From: Zea mays
Lineage: Eukaryota; Streptophyta; Magnoliopsida; Poales; Poaceae
Direction of reading: 5' to 3'
DNA length: 64,000 nucleotides
Assembly (NCBI RefSeq): GCF_902167145.1
Contig: NC_050102.1
Span: 3,906,001-3,970,000 of the forward strand
The notes under the pieces were generated by a model, which saw nothing but the letters and a program-made list of their open reading frames with translations, was not told where the DNA came from and did no database searches. Position numbers and translations under genes: made by a program. Positions within the stretch are counted from its first letter, which is position 1. Every line of letters begins with the position of its first letter. Positions 31,196 through 42,719 of the stretch are shown here, in pieces.

Positions 31196-33134
31196 CTAGT
31201 TACAAAAGGGAGAAAAATTCGACCCCTCAAATTTGCTCCTATGGATAGAACTTACAGAGATGCTCCGGTGGTCAGGAAGAGGTACTCCTTCAGTCATAGC
31301 AAGATAGTCACCCCCGGGTCGGCGTATTCCCGTCACCTTGAAGGGTCCTTCCCAGCTGGGGGAGAGTTGTGGAGCCCATCTTAGCTTGGTACTTGTCGTA
31401 GGACTAGGTCCCGACTCTGGGTTCCCATTTGCGTTTGATGAGGGAGCCCTCGTCCTCGTGCTATACCCATTCCTGCATGGACTTGTCAGAGGCCTGGACC
31501 CGTGGGGAGTCCAGAAGGGTTTCCGGGGGAAGGCAGGCTTCGGCCTAGACTGGGGAGTACGGGATCCCTCTGGGGGTCCATCTAGTTGTCGCCACCGGAG
31601 TAGGAATCTCCGGCGAAGACATCCTTCAGGTCCCCCTCGGGTGACTGATACCCGAGGTCCCATTCAGCCGCGGCCACCTCGCCGTCGTCGACCTTTTCTT
31701 TGCCAGGTCGACGACGAGGTGGGGAGCCGTCCTTGGAAGACTGCTCGCGCCGCTTGCTGACCCATTTCGCGAGGTCAATGATCTCACGACACTCCGCGGC
31801 GCTGTGGCGACCATTGGGGTGCATAGGGCATGGGCCGCTGTTACCCCTCTACGACCGTGGGCGTTTGTTGCGGTCGCCCCGGCAGACGGTCGCGGCTGCA
31901 ACGACTAGAGCGGTGGACCACGGCTTCTGGTGGTCGCGGTCCTTCTTCTTTTTCTTCTTACCGTCCTGGGGGACGGCACCTGAGCCACCCGACTGGGCAG
32001 CCTCAGTCTGTGGGGCCAAATGCCATGCACGGCCCTCGGCGGCTCTGGCGCATTTGTCGGCCAGAGTGAAGAGTGTGGGGACAGTCTCCACGTCATGCGT
32101 GGCCAACTTCTCCAACATTTTCTCATCACGTACTAATGGCGGAAGGCCGTGATGATGGAAGCATCGGAAATGCGAGGTATAGTACCTCACACCTTGGTGA
32201 AGCGGGAGATGAACGTCCGGAGAGTCTCCCCGAGCTCCTGCCTTACCACGTGGAGGTGGGCCTCCACACCGTGCTGCTGGTAAGCGCTGGCGAAGTTTGC
32301 AACGAACCACGCGTAGAGCTCTTCCCAGGAGTAGATTGACCCTGGGGCGAGGTTCATGAGCCAAGTCCGGGCAGGTCCAGACAAGGCGACATGAAAATAT
32401 GTCGCCATCACAGCGGTGTTTCCACCTGCTGCTGTGATAGCGGTGACGTACACCTGCAGGAATTCTGACGGGTTTGATGTACCGTCGTACTTTTCCGACA
32501 GGTGTGGCCGAAACTTGGATGGCCAAGACGTCGCGTAGAGATGATCCGCGAGAGCGGCGCAGCCTACGCCGGCCAAGGGGACACTCGCTTGGGACCGGGT
32601 GCCCATTAGGGTCTACGGTGCTACCGCAGCGAAGTCTTGATCGAGGTTGCGACCCTCGATGTTTTGGTGGCGCTCGCGCGCCCTCTCTAAAGAGACCCGG
32701 GCGTCCTCTCCCGCACACCTGCGGTTGAGTTCGCCCGGAGGTCGTTGGTCTGTGCGCCCCTCACTGAGGGTGAGCGCACAGACGCCAACGCCTCATGTTG
32801 GCGCCGGGATGACCGTGGCCTCGACCTGGTCGAGGTAGAATGTGCCATGCCGAGCAGTCGGTCGACGTTGTCCCGCCACTGCTTCATGGCCCCTGGTGAG
32901 GCCGTGGAGCTTGGAGGGTGACACAACAACTCCCTGGCTGCTGACAATGCTCCTGAAGCCGTCCTCGACGGAGTCCGGGATGTCTGCGCTGTTGTATGCT
33001 GCCGTGTGGCGTGCACAGCAGCCGTGCCCGGCACTGGGCGGTTGGAAACCTATGGCGTGGAAGAAACAACTTCTTCCTCCACCAGGAAATCCATTGAAGT
33101 CTCGGCGCGGTGCTCCACGATTTGCACCATCATG
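31196..33134 (-). pseudogene. E2 gag joined to the integrase C-terminus
   Basis: Minus strand. A gag start ATGATGGTGCAAATCG lies at 33134. The Retrotrans_gag domain reads from about 32560 to 32190 (HLSEKYDGTSNPSEFL, ARTWLMNLAPGSI, WEELYAWFVANF, LRTFISRFTKV). After a frameshift it continues with TLFTLADKCARAAEGRAWH and a Lys-rich zone to AAECREIIDLAKW near 31780. The gag end SYSGGDN then stop (near 31582) is followed within 60 bp by an integrase C-terminal remnant: EACLPPETLL-like sequence, EGPFKVTGIRRPGG and a broken tail near 31230. Everything from protease to the integrase core is deleted. Confidence 0.82.
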
Positions 33135-33167
33135 CTGAGCGAGGAAACAAGCAAAAACCTAATGCCT

Positions 33168-33190
33168 AGCCCCCTACCTGGCGCGCCAAA
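33168..33190 (-). other. Primer-binding region of E2
   Basis: TTTGGCGCGCCAGGTAGGGG on the minus strand directly follows the 5' LTR. The same string follows the Huck 5' LTR at 37915, which supports its role as the binding site; I cannot name the tRNA. Confidence 0.7.
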
Positions 33191-34306
33191 TGTCAGAGAG
33201 GGAATTCTCCGGCCGGGTGGCGGAATGCACCCGCCCTAAATCCTAAGATGAGGAAGGGGCTTAAGTGTTTTGCCTGTCTTGCTAAGCGATCACCGAGCAC
33301 ATGAACACACGAGGATTTAGAGTGGTTCGGGCCGCCGGAGCGTAATACCCTACTCCACTGTGTGTTGGATTGCTGTGGAAGCTTGAGAGCTGAGAGTCTA
33401 AGTTGGGTTCGTCCGAGTGTGGCCTCCCAGAGCCTGTGTTGTAACGTTGCATGCCTCCCCTTTTATAGCTAAGGGGGCATGCACAAGGGTACTGAGCCCC
33501 GACATATGGGCCCAGGAGCATAACGGATGTAGTACTTGGATCTACTAATGTTCGCCGCTCGAGCAATCTTCTTGCGCCCTGACATCCGAGATCTGCGTAG
33601 TATCGGCGTGCAGGGGAAGCTTCTCGTATAAGGGATGATGGACATAGTGCGCCGTGCAGCACGGGCGCACTGTTTGACAGTGGACTGGACAGGCGTGCCG
33701 TCTGTAGGATGGCCCTGGCGCCACCTGCGAGCGGAGTGGACAGGATGCATTAAATGCTGAGGGGGCACATTGCCTGTCAGCAGGGTGGACAGGCGGCGCG
33801 TCCTGTCCGCAATAAATGCAGAGACCGTGCGGCCTAGAGGCCTTACGTCAGGCTCCGCCCGCTGGCTTATGTCACGGGCAACAAGCCACGCGGCAGCAGC
33901 GGGTCTCCACCTGAGCGGGGAGCGCAAGCGCACAGGATAAGGCCTGACACGTGTCCGTACCGGACCCTTGCTTATGCCAGGGTATCCCCTGTCCCGGGAC
34001 CTCGTTGTGGCCCGGACCTTACTCGGAGGGATCTGGACCCGATCCAAGGGACCCGACATGCTTACTTGGGAGTCCCGGACCGTAATCGGGGGTCCGGGTT
34101 GCGCGTACAGGGGTCCGGTGCTTCCTCGCGGAGGTCCGATCCAACTGATACATCCTGGGATGTATCATCTTTTCTCGCCACGTGGTGCCCCTTGAGCCGT
34201 CCACGTGGTGGGGTCAGGTGTTGTTCTCCGTGCGGCTAGAGATCGTCGTACGGGCACCGTGTCTTCATACTGTAGTAAGGAGTACCCCTGATTTAGGGTA
34301 CCGACA
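33191..34306 (-). repeat. 5' LTR of gypsy element E2 (LTR D)
   Basis: 1116 bp. On the minus strand it starts TGTCGGTACCCTAAATC at 34306 and ends CCCTCTCTGACA at 33191. TATA box on the minus strand near 33461-33467. Close to LTR A, with scattered substitutions. Confidence 0.9.
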
Positions 34307-35735
34307 AGTACACCCTATCCCATAACTAGAACCCCACACTAGAGCAACATTTAGGTACCTGTTTGGCAAAACAGACCACTCAGTACTAATGACTGAACTC
34401 GAGAAGACCAGTCGGTATGCACCTCATAAAGGGTAACCACATCGATCTCTGAACTTTGAATCACTCGGAGTTCACTAAGCTATTTCGAAATCACACTCAT
34501 AGGTTTAGGGACTACACCAGGGTTCACAATTTCGTTTAGGATGATCTGAATTTTGTTTGGTTGACTAAAATTTGACTTTTGTATTTTTTCATTTTGAATC
34601 GAAATCTATTTAAAACTGGACCGAAATTCGTTTTTCTGTTAGTAGCGAAAACGAGAAAAATTATCGAAATTCAATGTTCTCGCACCGAGAAACACGCATT
34701 AGACGCACCTATCACGCCTAGGGACCTAAAGAACACAAAAGAAACTACTACTACTCCCGTCCACCCTATTCTTTGAATCGCACAGAGGCTTGGGGCCACA
34801 CGTAGTAGGTGCCCCGTCCATCCACTTAGGGTGCGTTTGGTTGTAATGATAGGACGGGACGGGATGGAACCATCCCTCAAATAAAGGTTGTTTGGTTCAG
34901 TGTCAAGGGTTGGGACAGGACTATCTCAATGTTGTCCTCAGTTGTTCTTCAAAATTGGAGGGACAAGAGAGGACGCCTGGGGACGTCCCTGTCCTAGTTG
35001 TCCCACGACCATCTGAGGTTTCACAAATTAAAGCGCTGAGTGGTGGAACTAGTCTAGTGTAAGACAAAGCGAGAGTGCGGTCAAGATGAATATGATTCAT
35101 GGGAGTACAATTCTCATTGTTTCCTCTTCTCTTAGGTTGTCTCCAACAGCCTTTTCTAATTCACATCTCATATTTCAACGACGTACACACCGTTCGATTG
35201 CCTTTTCTGCAGGTTGCTGCTTCTTTGTTTATTATTCTACACAGATGCCGCAGCCGTTTGATGTAAGGGCAGCCGAACGGCTACAGTCTACAATGCATAA
35301 TAATGTTTTGCACTGTCGTATACACGATTTGCTTCTGGTTCATATCAAAGGTTCTAATGGTTAGTCCATAAATTGATTACCAGTGGCTTGATTGAACACA
35401 CCAATTATAACAACACATGAGTCGGCGTCTCCTCTGCATGCCCTGACACGTACATGTGCCTTGTGTGTGGTTATAACTCGACTACGAAGGCAAGTTATCA
35501 ACTGTTTCGAGAGATGTCCATTCTATTATTGTAGATTTCTGGCCCGATATATTTTTCTAGCTACAGAAAGAGCATATCTTTATGATGGATATCTCGATGA
35601 GAGAGACTCGCTGCCTACTATATATATATTTATACTTATACAAACAAGTAAACAACCACCATATCAAAGAGACATCAAGATGGATTTTTTTTTCTCTGGA
35701 GTGACAAGCTGAAGAAGTGGCATCTTCTTGTTCAA
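34307..35735. other. Intergenic stretch between the gypsy cluster and gene copy C
   Basis: AT-rich, no coding frame I can support. Near 34828 TTAGGGTGCGTTTGGTTG resembles the end of a Tourist-type MITE, but no partner end was found, so it is probably a fragment. The rest shows nothing recognisable. Confidence 0.5.
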
Positions 35736-36038
35736 GTTTCGTAATGTGTAAAGAAAATGACAGCATTTAAATATGATAACACAATAATTAACGATCGGGT
35801 GTTGTTTTCCTTGAACAGTGTTGCGCTATTTATAGAATTGCTGGATCCGCGTCTATGAGACGGCAGCGGATATATAGCAGTAGAAAGAGATGATTGGGCG
35901 ACAGTCATCAACTCCAGTGGGTTCCATTGCTGCATGCACATTTATTTATACCACGACCACACAACGTGAACCTCGTGCAGTTTATTAGCCAACTGTGATC
36001 CATCTTCCACAGTTACTATTGTATAGTCCCACATGTTT
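35736..36038 (+). repeat. Duplicated segment, copy C, distal promoter half
   Basis: Matches 4568-4860 in copy A: GTAAAGAAAATGACAGCATT, ATGATAACACAATAATTAAC, GCTGCATGCACATTTAT and CACAACGTGAACCTCGTGCAG. After GTGATCCATCT the copies differ, and at 36039 the CACTA element begins. The rest of copy C resumes at 55087. Confidence 0.88.
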
Positions 36039-36128
36039 CACAACCGGAATCTGGCTCTTTGCTGAGTGCTCGACGCTTTGTCGAGTGCTTTTTCTCGAGC
36101 ACTCGATAAAGAAGTCTTTATCGAGTGC

Positions 36129-37914
36129 TGTCGGGGACCATAATTAGGGTACCCTCAAGGCTCCTAAATCTCAGCTGGTAACCCCATCAGCACAAAGTTG
36201 CAAAGACCTGATGGGTGCGATTAAGTCAAAGATCGGTCCATTTGAGGGATGCGATCATGCCTCGCCCGAGCCCAGCCTCGGGCAAGGGCAGCCGACCCCG
36301 GAGGATCTACGTCTCGCCCGAGGACCCCCTCCAGCAACGGACACACCTTCGGCTCGCCCGAGGCCCAGTCTTCACCAAGAAGCAACCTTGGCCATATCGC
36401 CACGCCAACCGACCAAATCGCAGGGGCATTTAATGCAAAGGTGGGTTGACACCTTTATCCTGACGCACGCCCTCCAGTCGACAGAGCCGAAGTGACTGCA
36501 GTCACTTCACCGCTCCACTAACCGGTCTGACAAGAGGACAGCGCCGCCTGCGCCGCTCCGACTGCTGAGCTACTCGACAGAGTGAGGCTGACAGTAGCCA
36601 AGTCCGGCCTCAGACGTCATAGGAAACTCCGCTTCGCCCGACCCCATGGCTCGAACACGGGCTCAGCCCCGGAAGACGACAAACTCCGCTTCGCCCGACC
36701 CCATGGCTCGGACACGGGCTCAGCCCCGAAAGACGACGAACTCCGCTTCGCCCGACCCCAGGGCTCGGACTCGGGCTCAGCCCCGGAAGACGACAAACTC
36801 TGCTCCGCCCGACCCCAGGGCTCGGACTCGGGCTCAGCCCCGGAAGACGACGAATTCCGCTCCGCCCGACCCCAGGGCTCGGACTCGGGCTCAGCCCCGG
36901 AAGACGACGAACTCCGCTTCGCCCGACCCCAGGGCTCGGACACGGGCTCAGCCCCGGAAGACGACGAACTCCGCTTCGCCCGACCCCAGGGCTCGGACAC
37001 GGGCTCAGCCCCGGAAGACGACGAACTCCGCTTCGCCCGACCCCAGGGCTCGGACACGGGCTCAGCCCCGGAAGACGACGAACTCCACTTCGCCCGACCC
37101 CAGGGCTCGGACTCAGCTCCGGCCTCAGCCGACGGTCTCTGCCTTGTCCGTCCCGGGGGCCCGGACTCGACCTCGACCTTGGAAGACAGACTCGACCTCG
37201 ACCTCGGAAGAGCCTCCACCTCGCCCAATCTAGGGCACGGACCGACCACGTCGACAGGAGGCGCCATCATTACCCTACCCCGAGCTGACTCAGGCTACGG
37301 GGAATAAGACCGGCGTCCCATCTGGCTCGCTCCACCATACGAGTAATGATGGCGCCCCGCATGCCCTGTGACGACGGCGGCTCTCAGTCCCCTTACGGAA
37401 GCAAGAGGACGTCAGCAAGGACTCGACAGCCCCGACAGCTGTCCTTCCGCCAGGCTCCAGCGCTCCTCCGACGGCCACGACATCACACGAACTGGGTGCC
37501 AAAACCTCTCCGGCTGCCACGATGGCATGTACTTAGGGCGCTAGCTCTCCTCCGCTAGACACGTTAGCACACTGCTACACCCCCATTGTACACCTGGATC
37601 CTCTCCTTACGCCTATAAAAGGGAGGTCCAGGGCCCTCTTATAGAGGGTTGGCCGCGCGAGGAAGGACGGGACGGCGCTCGCTCAAGGCCGCTCGCTCCC
37701 TACCGCGTGGACGCTTGTAACCCCCTACTGCAAGCGCACCCGACCTGGGCGCGGGGCTAACACGAAGGCCGCGGGTTCCACCTCCCACGCCTGTCTCCCT
37801 CCGGCTGCTTCTCCCCCCTTCGCGTTCCGCCTCGCGCCGACCCATCTGGGCTGGGGCACGCGGCGACGATTCACTCGTCGGTCCAGGGACCCCCCGGGTT
37901 TCGAAACACCGACA
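36129..37914 (+). repeat. 5' LTR of Huck
   Basis: 1786 bp. TATA box TATAAAA at 37614-37620. It contains nine 57-bp tandem units and is 169 bp longer than the 3' LTR, which fits a difference of three units. Confidence 0.93.
36624..37120. repeat. 57-bp tandem array in the Huck 5' LTR, nine units
   Basis: Each unit contains CGAACTCCGCTTCGCCCGAC, CAGGGCTCGGAC and GGGCTCAGCCCCGGAAGA. The period is a multiple of three, so frames stay open on both strands (for example ELRFARPQGSDTGSAPEDD), but there is no sign that a protein is made; this is U3 promoter sequence. Confidence 0.93.
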
Positions 37915-37934
37915 GTTGGCGCGCCAGGTAGGGG
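37915..37934 (+). other. Primer-binding site of Huck
   Basis: TTGGCGCGCCAGGTAGGGG directly after the 5' LTR; the same motif follows the 5' LTR of element E2. Confidence 0.75.
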
Positions 37935-37974
37935 CCTGCTGCGTGTTGACAAACAGCTTCCCGTCAAGCTCCAG

Positions 37975-39968
37975 ATGGGCAGTCTCCAGCAACCTCTCCA
38001 ACCCGGGACGGTGCTCCGTTTCGGGAGTCTTGAGTTCATGTCCCTCGACGACAGCTATGACATGATACTCCTTTCCCCGCCGCGCGACAGCGACAATGGC
38101 GGTCGACAACCCGCCCGCCGGCGGGGAAATCGACGACGCCTTCCCCATGTGGTGGAAGGACGACTTTCGGGCTTGTCCCGTCCCCTCCCCCGCCGACGGA
38201 GGAGCAGGCGGGGCAACCAAGGCCAAGCGGGAGGCGGCACCTCGTTGGCTGTCGAGCGAGTCGATGGTGCCGGCGCCCCAACGGGGAGCGCGTCGGGCAT
38301 CGGCCTCGCGTCTGAGACGAAGACGAGCGCCGTCTCCCCGCAACACACCAACCTCAAGCAAACGGACGACGCCAGCACGCTCGCGAAGGACTTGCTGGGC
38401 GTCACCCTCGTACCTGAGACGACGGTGCAGTCAGTCCCTGACGTGACTTCGTCACCGCCCGTCGACCAAAAGGTACCGACCGATTCCCATCTTGCGCCTT
38501 TCGGATTCGGCCTCGACCCACCAAGCAACTCCACTTCGGTGGACACTCCCATAGAGGCGAGTCCAAACCCTCTGGGGTATCGTGTGCGGTCCACCTGGGA
38601 CCGGCTGACGATCGTCTCGACCTACGGGCCCTCGGGGTCCGAGGAAGATGGCGAGCCCGACCTCTGTTGGGATTTCTCCGGGCTAGGTAACCCCAATGCC
38701 ATGAGGGATTTCATGACCGCATGCGACTACTGCCTTTCCGACTGTTCCGACGGTAGCCGCAGCCTCGACGACGAGGACTACGGCCCAAGTCGCGAATGTT
38801 TCCACGTCGATCTAGGGGGTCCCGACGAAGGCAACCATCCTGGTATGCCAGAGAACGGTGATCCCCCCAGGCCCGTGCCTCGCGTCGACATCCTTCGGGA
38901 GCTAGCTGTGGTCCCCGTCCCGACGGGGGGTCCTGACCCACAACTCGAGCAAATCCGCGAGATGCAGGCCAGGCTCGACGAGGGAGCAGGAACGCTTGTG
39001 CCGATCCGCCGGGACATCGGGCAGGAATGGGCGGGCCAACCTCCGGACGAAGAAGCGCGTCATCTCCCCAAGGCATCCAGCACCGCATCGCCGACGACGT
39101 TAGGGTAAGGCCGCCACCGGTTTCCAGTGGAGTCGGCCAGAACCTGGCTGCGGCGGCAATACTTCTCCGCGCGATGCCGGAGTCATCAACCACCGAGGGG
39201 CGGCGTATCCAGGGAGAGCTCAAGAACCTCCTGGAGGACGCCGCGGTCCGACGGGCCGAAAGCTCCGCCTCCCGAAGGCAGGGGTACCCCTCAGAACATA
39301 GCGTCGCGACTTCCCGATTCATGCGGGAAGCCTCGGTCCACACCGGGCGCACGCGCAACATAGCGCCTGCGGCCCCGGGTCACCTCGGCAACGAGCACCA
39401 TCACCACAGCTGTCGGGCCCACCTCGACGAGAGGGTGCGCCGAGGCTACCACCCCAGGCGTGGGGGACGCTACGACAGCGGGGAGGATCGGAGTCCTTCG
39501 CCCGAACCACCCGGTCCACAGGCTTTCAGCCGCGCCATACGACGGGCACCGTTCCCGACCCAGTTCCGAACCCCGACTACTATCACAAAGTACTAAGGGG
39601 AGACGAGACCGGAACTGTGGCTCGCGGACTATCGGCTGGCCTGCCAACTAGGTCGAACGGACGATGATAATCTCATCATCCGCGACCTCCCCCTTTTCCT
39701 CTCCGACACCGCTCGAGCCTGGCTGGAGCACCTGCCTCCGGGGCAGATCTCCAACTGGGACGACCTGGTCCAAGCCTTCGCCGGCAATTTCCAAGGCACG
39801 TACGTGCGCCCTGGAAACTCCTGGGATCTCTGAAGCTGCCGCCAGCAGCCGGGAGAGTCTCTCCGGGACTACATCCGGCGATTCTCGAAGCAGCGCACCG
39901 AGCTGCCCAACGTCACCGATTCGGATGTCATCGGCGCGTTCCTCACTGGCACCACCTGCCGCGACCTG
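37975..39968 (+). pseudogene. Huck gag, N-terminal part, frameshifted
   Basis: The first frame (from 37975 or a nearby ATG such as 38096) ends at 39108, the next continues to 39596, and a third carries the Retrotrans_gag core ARAWLEHLPPGQISNWDDL (about 39715-39770) with a stop after GNSWDL near 39831. The order matches one gag protein cut by about three frame changes. It would form the capsid of the virus-like particle. Confidence 0.75.
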
Positions 39969-41222
39969 GTGAGCAAGCTGGGTCGCAAGACCCCCACCAG
40001 GGCGAGCGAGCTGATGGACATCGCCACCAAGTTCGCCTCTGGCCAGGAGGCGGTTGAGGCCATCTTCCGGAAGGACAAGCAACCCCAGGGCCGCCCACCG
40101 GAAGATGTTCCCGAGGCGTCAACTCGGCGCGACACCAAGAAGAAGGGCAAGAAGAAGTCGCAAGTGAAACGCGACGCCGCCGACGCGGACCTTGTCGCCG
40201 TCGCCGAGTACAAGAACCCTCGGAAACCTCCCGGAGGTGCCAACCTCTTCGACAAGATGCTCAAGGAGTCGTGCCCTTATCATCAGGGGCCCGTCAAGCA
40301 CACCCTCGAGGAGTGTGCCATGCTTCGACGCCACTTTCACAAGGCCGGGCCACCCGCGGAGGGTGGCAAGGCTCTCGACGACGCTAAGAAGGAAGATCAC
40401 AAGGCAGGAGAGTTCCCCGAGGTCCGCGACTGCTTCATGATCTACGGTGGGCAAGTGGCAAACGCCTCGGCTCGGCACCGCAAGCAAGAGCGTCGGGAGG
40501 TCTACTTGGTAAAGGTGGCGGCGCCAGTCTACCTAGACTGGTCCGACAAGCCCATCACCTTCGACCAGGCCGACCATCCCGACCATGTGCCGAGCCCGGG
40601 GAAATACCCGCTCGTTGTTGACCCCATCATCGGCAACGTCAGGCTCACCAAGGTCCTCATGGACGGAGGCAGCAGCCTCAACATCATCTACGCCGAAACC
40701 CTCGGGCTCCTGCGGATCGATCTGTCCTCGGTCCGGGCGGGCGCTGCGCCTTTCCACGGGATCATCCCCGGGAAGCGCGTCCAACCCCTCGAACAACTCG
40801 ATCTACCCGTCTGCTTCGGGACGCCCTCCAACTTTCGAAGGGAGACTCTCACGTTCGAAGTGGTCGGGTTTCGAGGAACCTACCACGCAGTGCTGGGGAG
40901 GCCATGCTACGCCAAGTTCATGGCCGTCCCCAACTACACCTACCTCAAGCTCAAGATGCCGGGCCCCAACGGGGTCATCACCGTCGGGCCCACGTACCGA
41001 CACGCGTACGAATGCGACGTGGAGTGCGTGGAGTACGCCGAGGCCCTCGCCGAGTCCGAGGCCCTCATCGCCGACCTGGATAGCCTCTCTAGGGAGGCGC
41101 CCGACGTGAAGCGCCACGCCGGCAACTTCGAGCCAGCGGAGACGGTCAAGTCTGTCCCTCTCGACCCCTGCAACGACGCCTCCAAGCAGATCCGGATCGG
41201 CTCTGAGCTCGACCCCAAATAG
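39969..41222 (+). pseudogene. Huck gag C-terminus and aspartic protease region
   Basis: An unbroken 417-codon stretch. The gag end (RRFSKQRTELP just upstream, then IATKFASGQEAVEA) leads to a basic linker (TKKKGKKKSQVKR), a Cys/His site CPYHQGPVKHTLEEC and the protease-like core with VLMDGGSSLNIIY, near 40650, and HAVLGRPCYAKF. It ends at TAG 41220-41222 just before the RT N-terminus (VLVDFLRANADVFAW), so one in-frame stop separates protease from RT. Confidence 0.82.
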
Positions 41223-42717
41223 GAAGCAGTGCTCGTCGACTTTCTCCGCGCAAACGCCGACGTTTTCGCGTGGAGTCCCTCGGACATGCCCGACATACCG
41301 AGGGAAGTCACCGAGCACTCGCTGGATATCCGAGCTGGAGCCCGACCCGTGAAGCAGCCACTGTGCCGATTCGACGCAAGGCCGCTCGCTCCCTCCCGTG
41401 TGAAGCTCAATCCCGAAAAGTGTGTCTTCGGGGTCCCCGAGGCATGCTCTTGGGGTTCATCGTCTCCAAGCAGGGCATCGAGGCCAACCTGGAGAAGATC
41501 GCAGCCATCACCAGCATGGGGCCCATCGAGGACTTGAAAGGTGTACAGAGGGTCATGGGATGCCTCGCGGCTCTGAGCCGTTTCATCTCGCGCCTCGGCG
41601 AAAGAGGCCTGCCTCTGTACCGCCTCTTAAGGAAGGTCGAGTGCTTCGCTTGGACCCCTGAGGCCGAGGAAGCCCTCGGGAACCTGAAGGCGCTCCTCAC
41701 GAACGCGCCCATCTTGGTGCCCCCCGCTGCCGGAGAAGCCCTCTTGATCTACGTCGCCGCGACCACTCAGGTGGTTAGCGCTGCGATTGTGGTTGAGAGA
41801 CGAGAAGAAGGGCATGCATTGCCCATCCAGAGGCCAGTCTACTTCATCAGTGAGGTACTGTCCGAGACCAAAATCCGCTACCCACAAATTCAGAAGCTGC
41901 TGTACGCAGTGATCCTGACGCGGCGGAAGTTACGACACTACTTCGAGTCTCATCCGGTGACCGTGGTGTCATCCTTCCCCCTGGGGGAGATCATCCAGTC
42001 CCGAGAGGCTTCAGGTAGAATTGCAAAGTGGGCGGTGGAGATCATGGGCGAGACGATCTCATTCGCCCCCGGAAGGCCATCAAGTCCCAGGTCTTGGCGG
42101 ACTTCGTGGCTGAATGGGTCGACACCCAGCTCCCGACAGCTCCGATCCAATCGGAGCTCTGGACCATGTTTTTCGACGAGTCGCTGATGAAGACGGGGGC
42201 CGGCGCGGGCCTGCTCTTCATCTCGCCCCTCGGGAAGCACCTACGCTACGTGCTACGCCTCCACTTCCCGGCGTCCAACAACATGGCTGAGTACGAGGCT
42301 CTGGTAAACGGGTTGCGAATCGCCATCGAGCTAGGGGTCCGACGCCTCGACGCTCGCGGTGACTCACAACTCGTCATCGACCAGGTCATGAAGAACTCCC
42401 ACTACCGTGACCCGAAGATGGAAGCCTACTGCGATGAGGTTCGGCGCCTGGAAGACAAGTTCTACGGGCTCGAGCTCAACCACATCGCCCGACGCTACAA
42501 CGAGACTGCGGACGAGCTGGCTAAAATAGCCTCGGGGCGAACAACGGTTCCCCCGGACGTATTCTCCCGAGACCTGCATCAACCCTCCGTCAAGACCGAC
42601 GACACGCCCGAGCCCGAGGAGGCCTCGGTCCAGCCTGAGGCACCCTCGGCTCAGTCCAAGGTACCCTCGGCTCAGCCCGAGGCACCCTCGACTCAACCCG
42701 AGGCACCCTCGGCTTAG
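41223..42717 (+). pseudogene. Huck reverse transcriptase (core deleted) and RNase H
   Basis: The RT N-terminus (NADVFAWSPSDMPDIP) runs to ARPVKQPLCRFDARP near 41380, then jumps straight to VKLNPEKCVFGVP near 41400. The fingers and palm with the catalytic YVDD are missing. After a frame change the thumb/connection (GFIVSKQGIEANLEKIAAI, GCLAALSRFISRL) and the RNase H-like region (VYFISEVLSETKIRYPQIQK) follow. A second frame change near 42060 leads to RNase H proper (MFFDESLMKTGAGAGLLF, NNMAEYEALVNGLR, RGDSQLVIDQV). An acidic Pro-Glu tail ends at 42717. Confidence 0.88.
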
Positions 42718-42719
42718 CC

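Larger units (their letters stand above)
27875..34306 (-). mobile_element. Gypsy element E2, minus strand, internally deleted
   Basis: Read on the minus strand: 5' LTR (34306-33191), primer-binding region, gag (about 33134-31590), a direct jump to the end of integrase (about 31560-31200), a spacer, a remnant of the antisense ORF on the plus strand (29316-29913), 3' UTR with purine tract, and a 3' LTR truncated to 666 bp at 27875. Protease, RT, RNase H and the integrase core are missing, so E2 could not move on its own. The element at 61614 has the same internal deletion. Confidence 0.82.

Noticed and set aside
18004..34306. One single gypsy element with LTRs A and D as its two ends
   Set aside because: The flanking 5-mers differ (GAGGT and AGTAC), pol between them runs in the opposite direction to both LTRs, and two further LTR copies lie inside.
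34828..35045. Possible Tourist MITE starting TTAGGGTGCGTTTGG
   Set aside because: Only one end is recognisable; no inverted partner or matching TTA could be found downstream.
36582..37307. A 241-residue plus-strand frame and a 217-residue minus-strand frame
   Set aside because: Both are readings of the 57-bp LTR array, whose period is a multiple of three. They are not genes.
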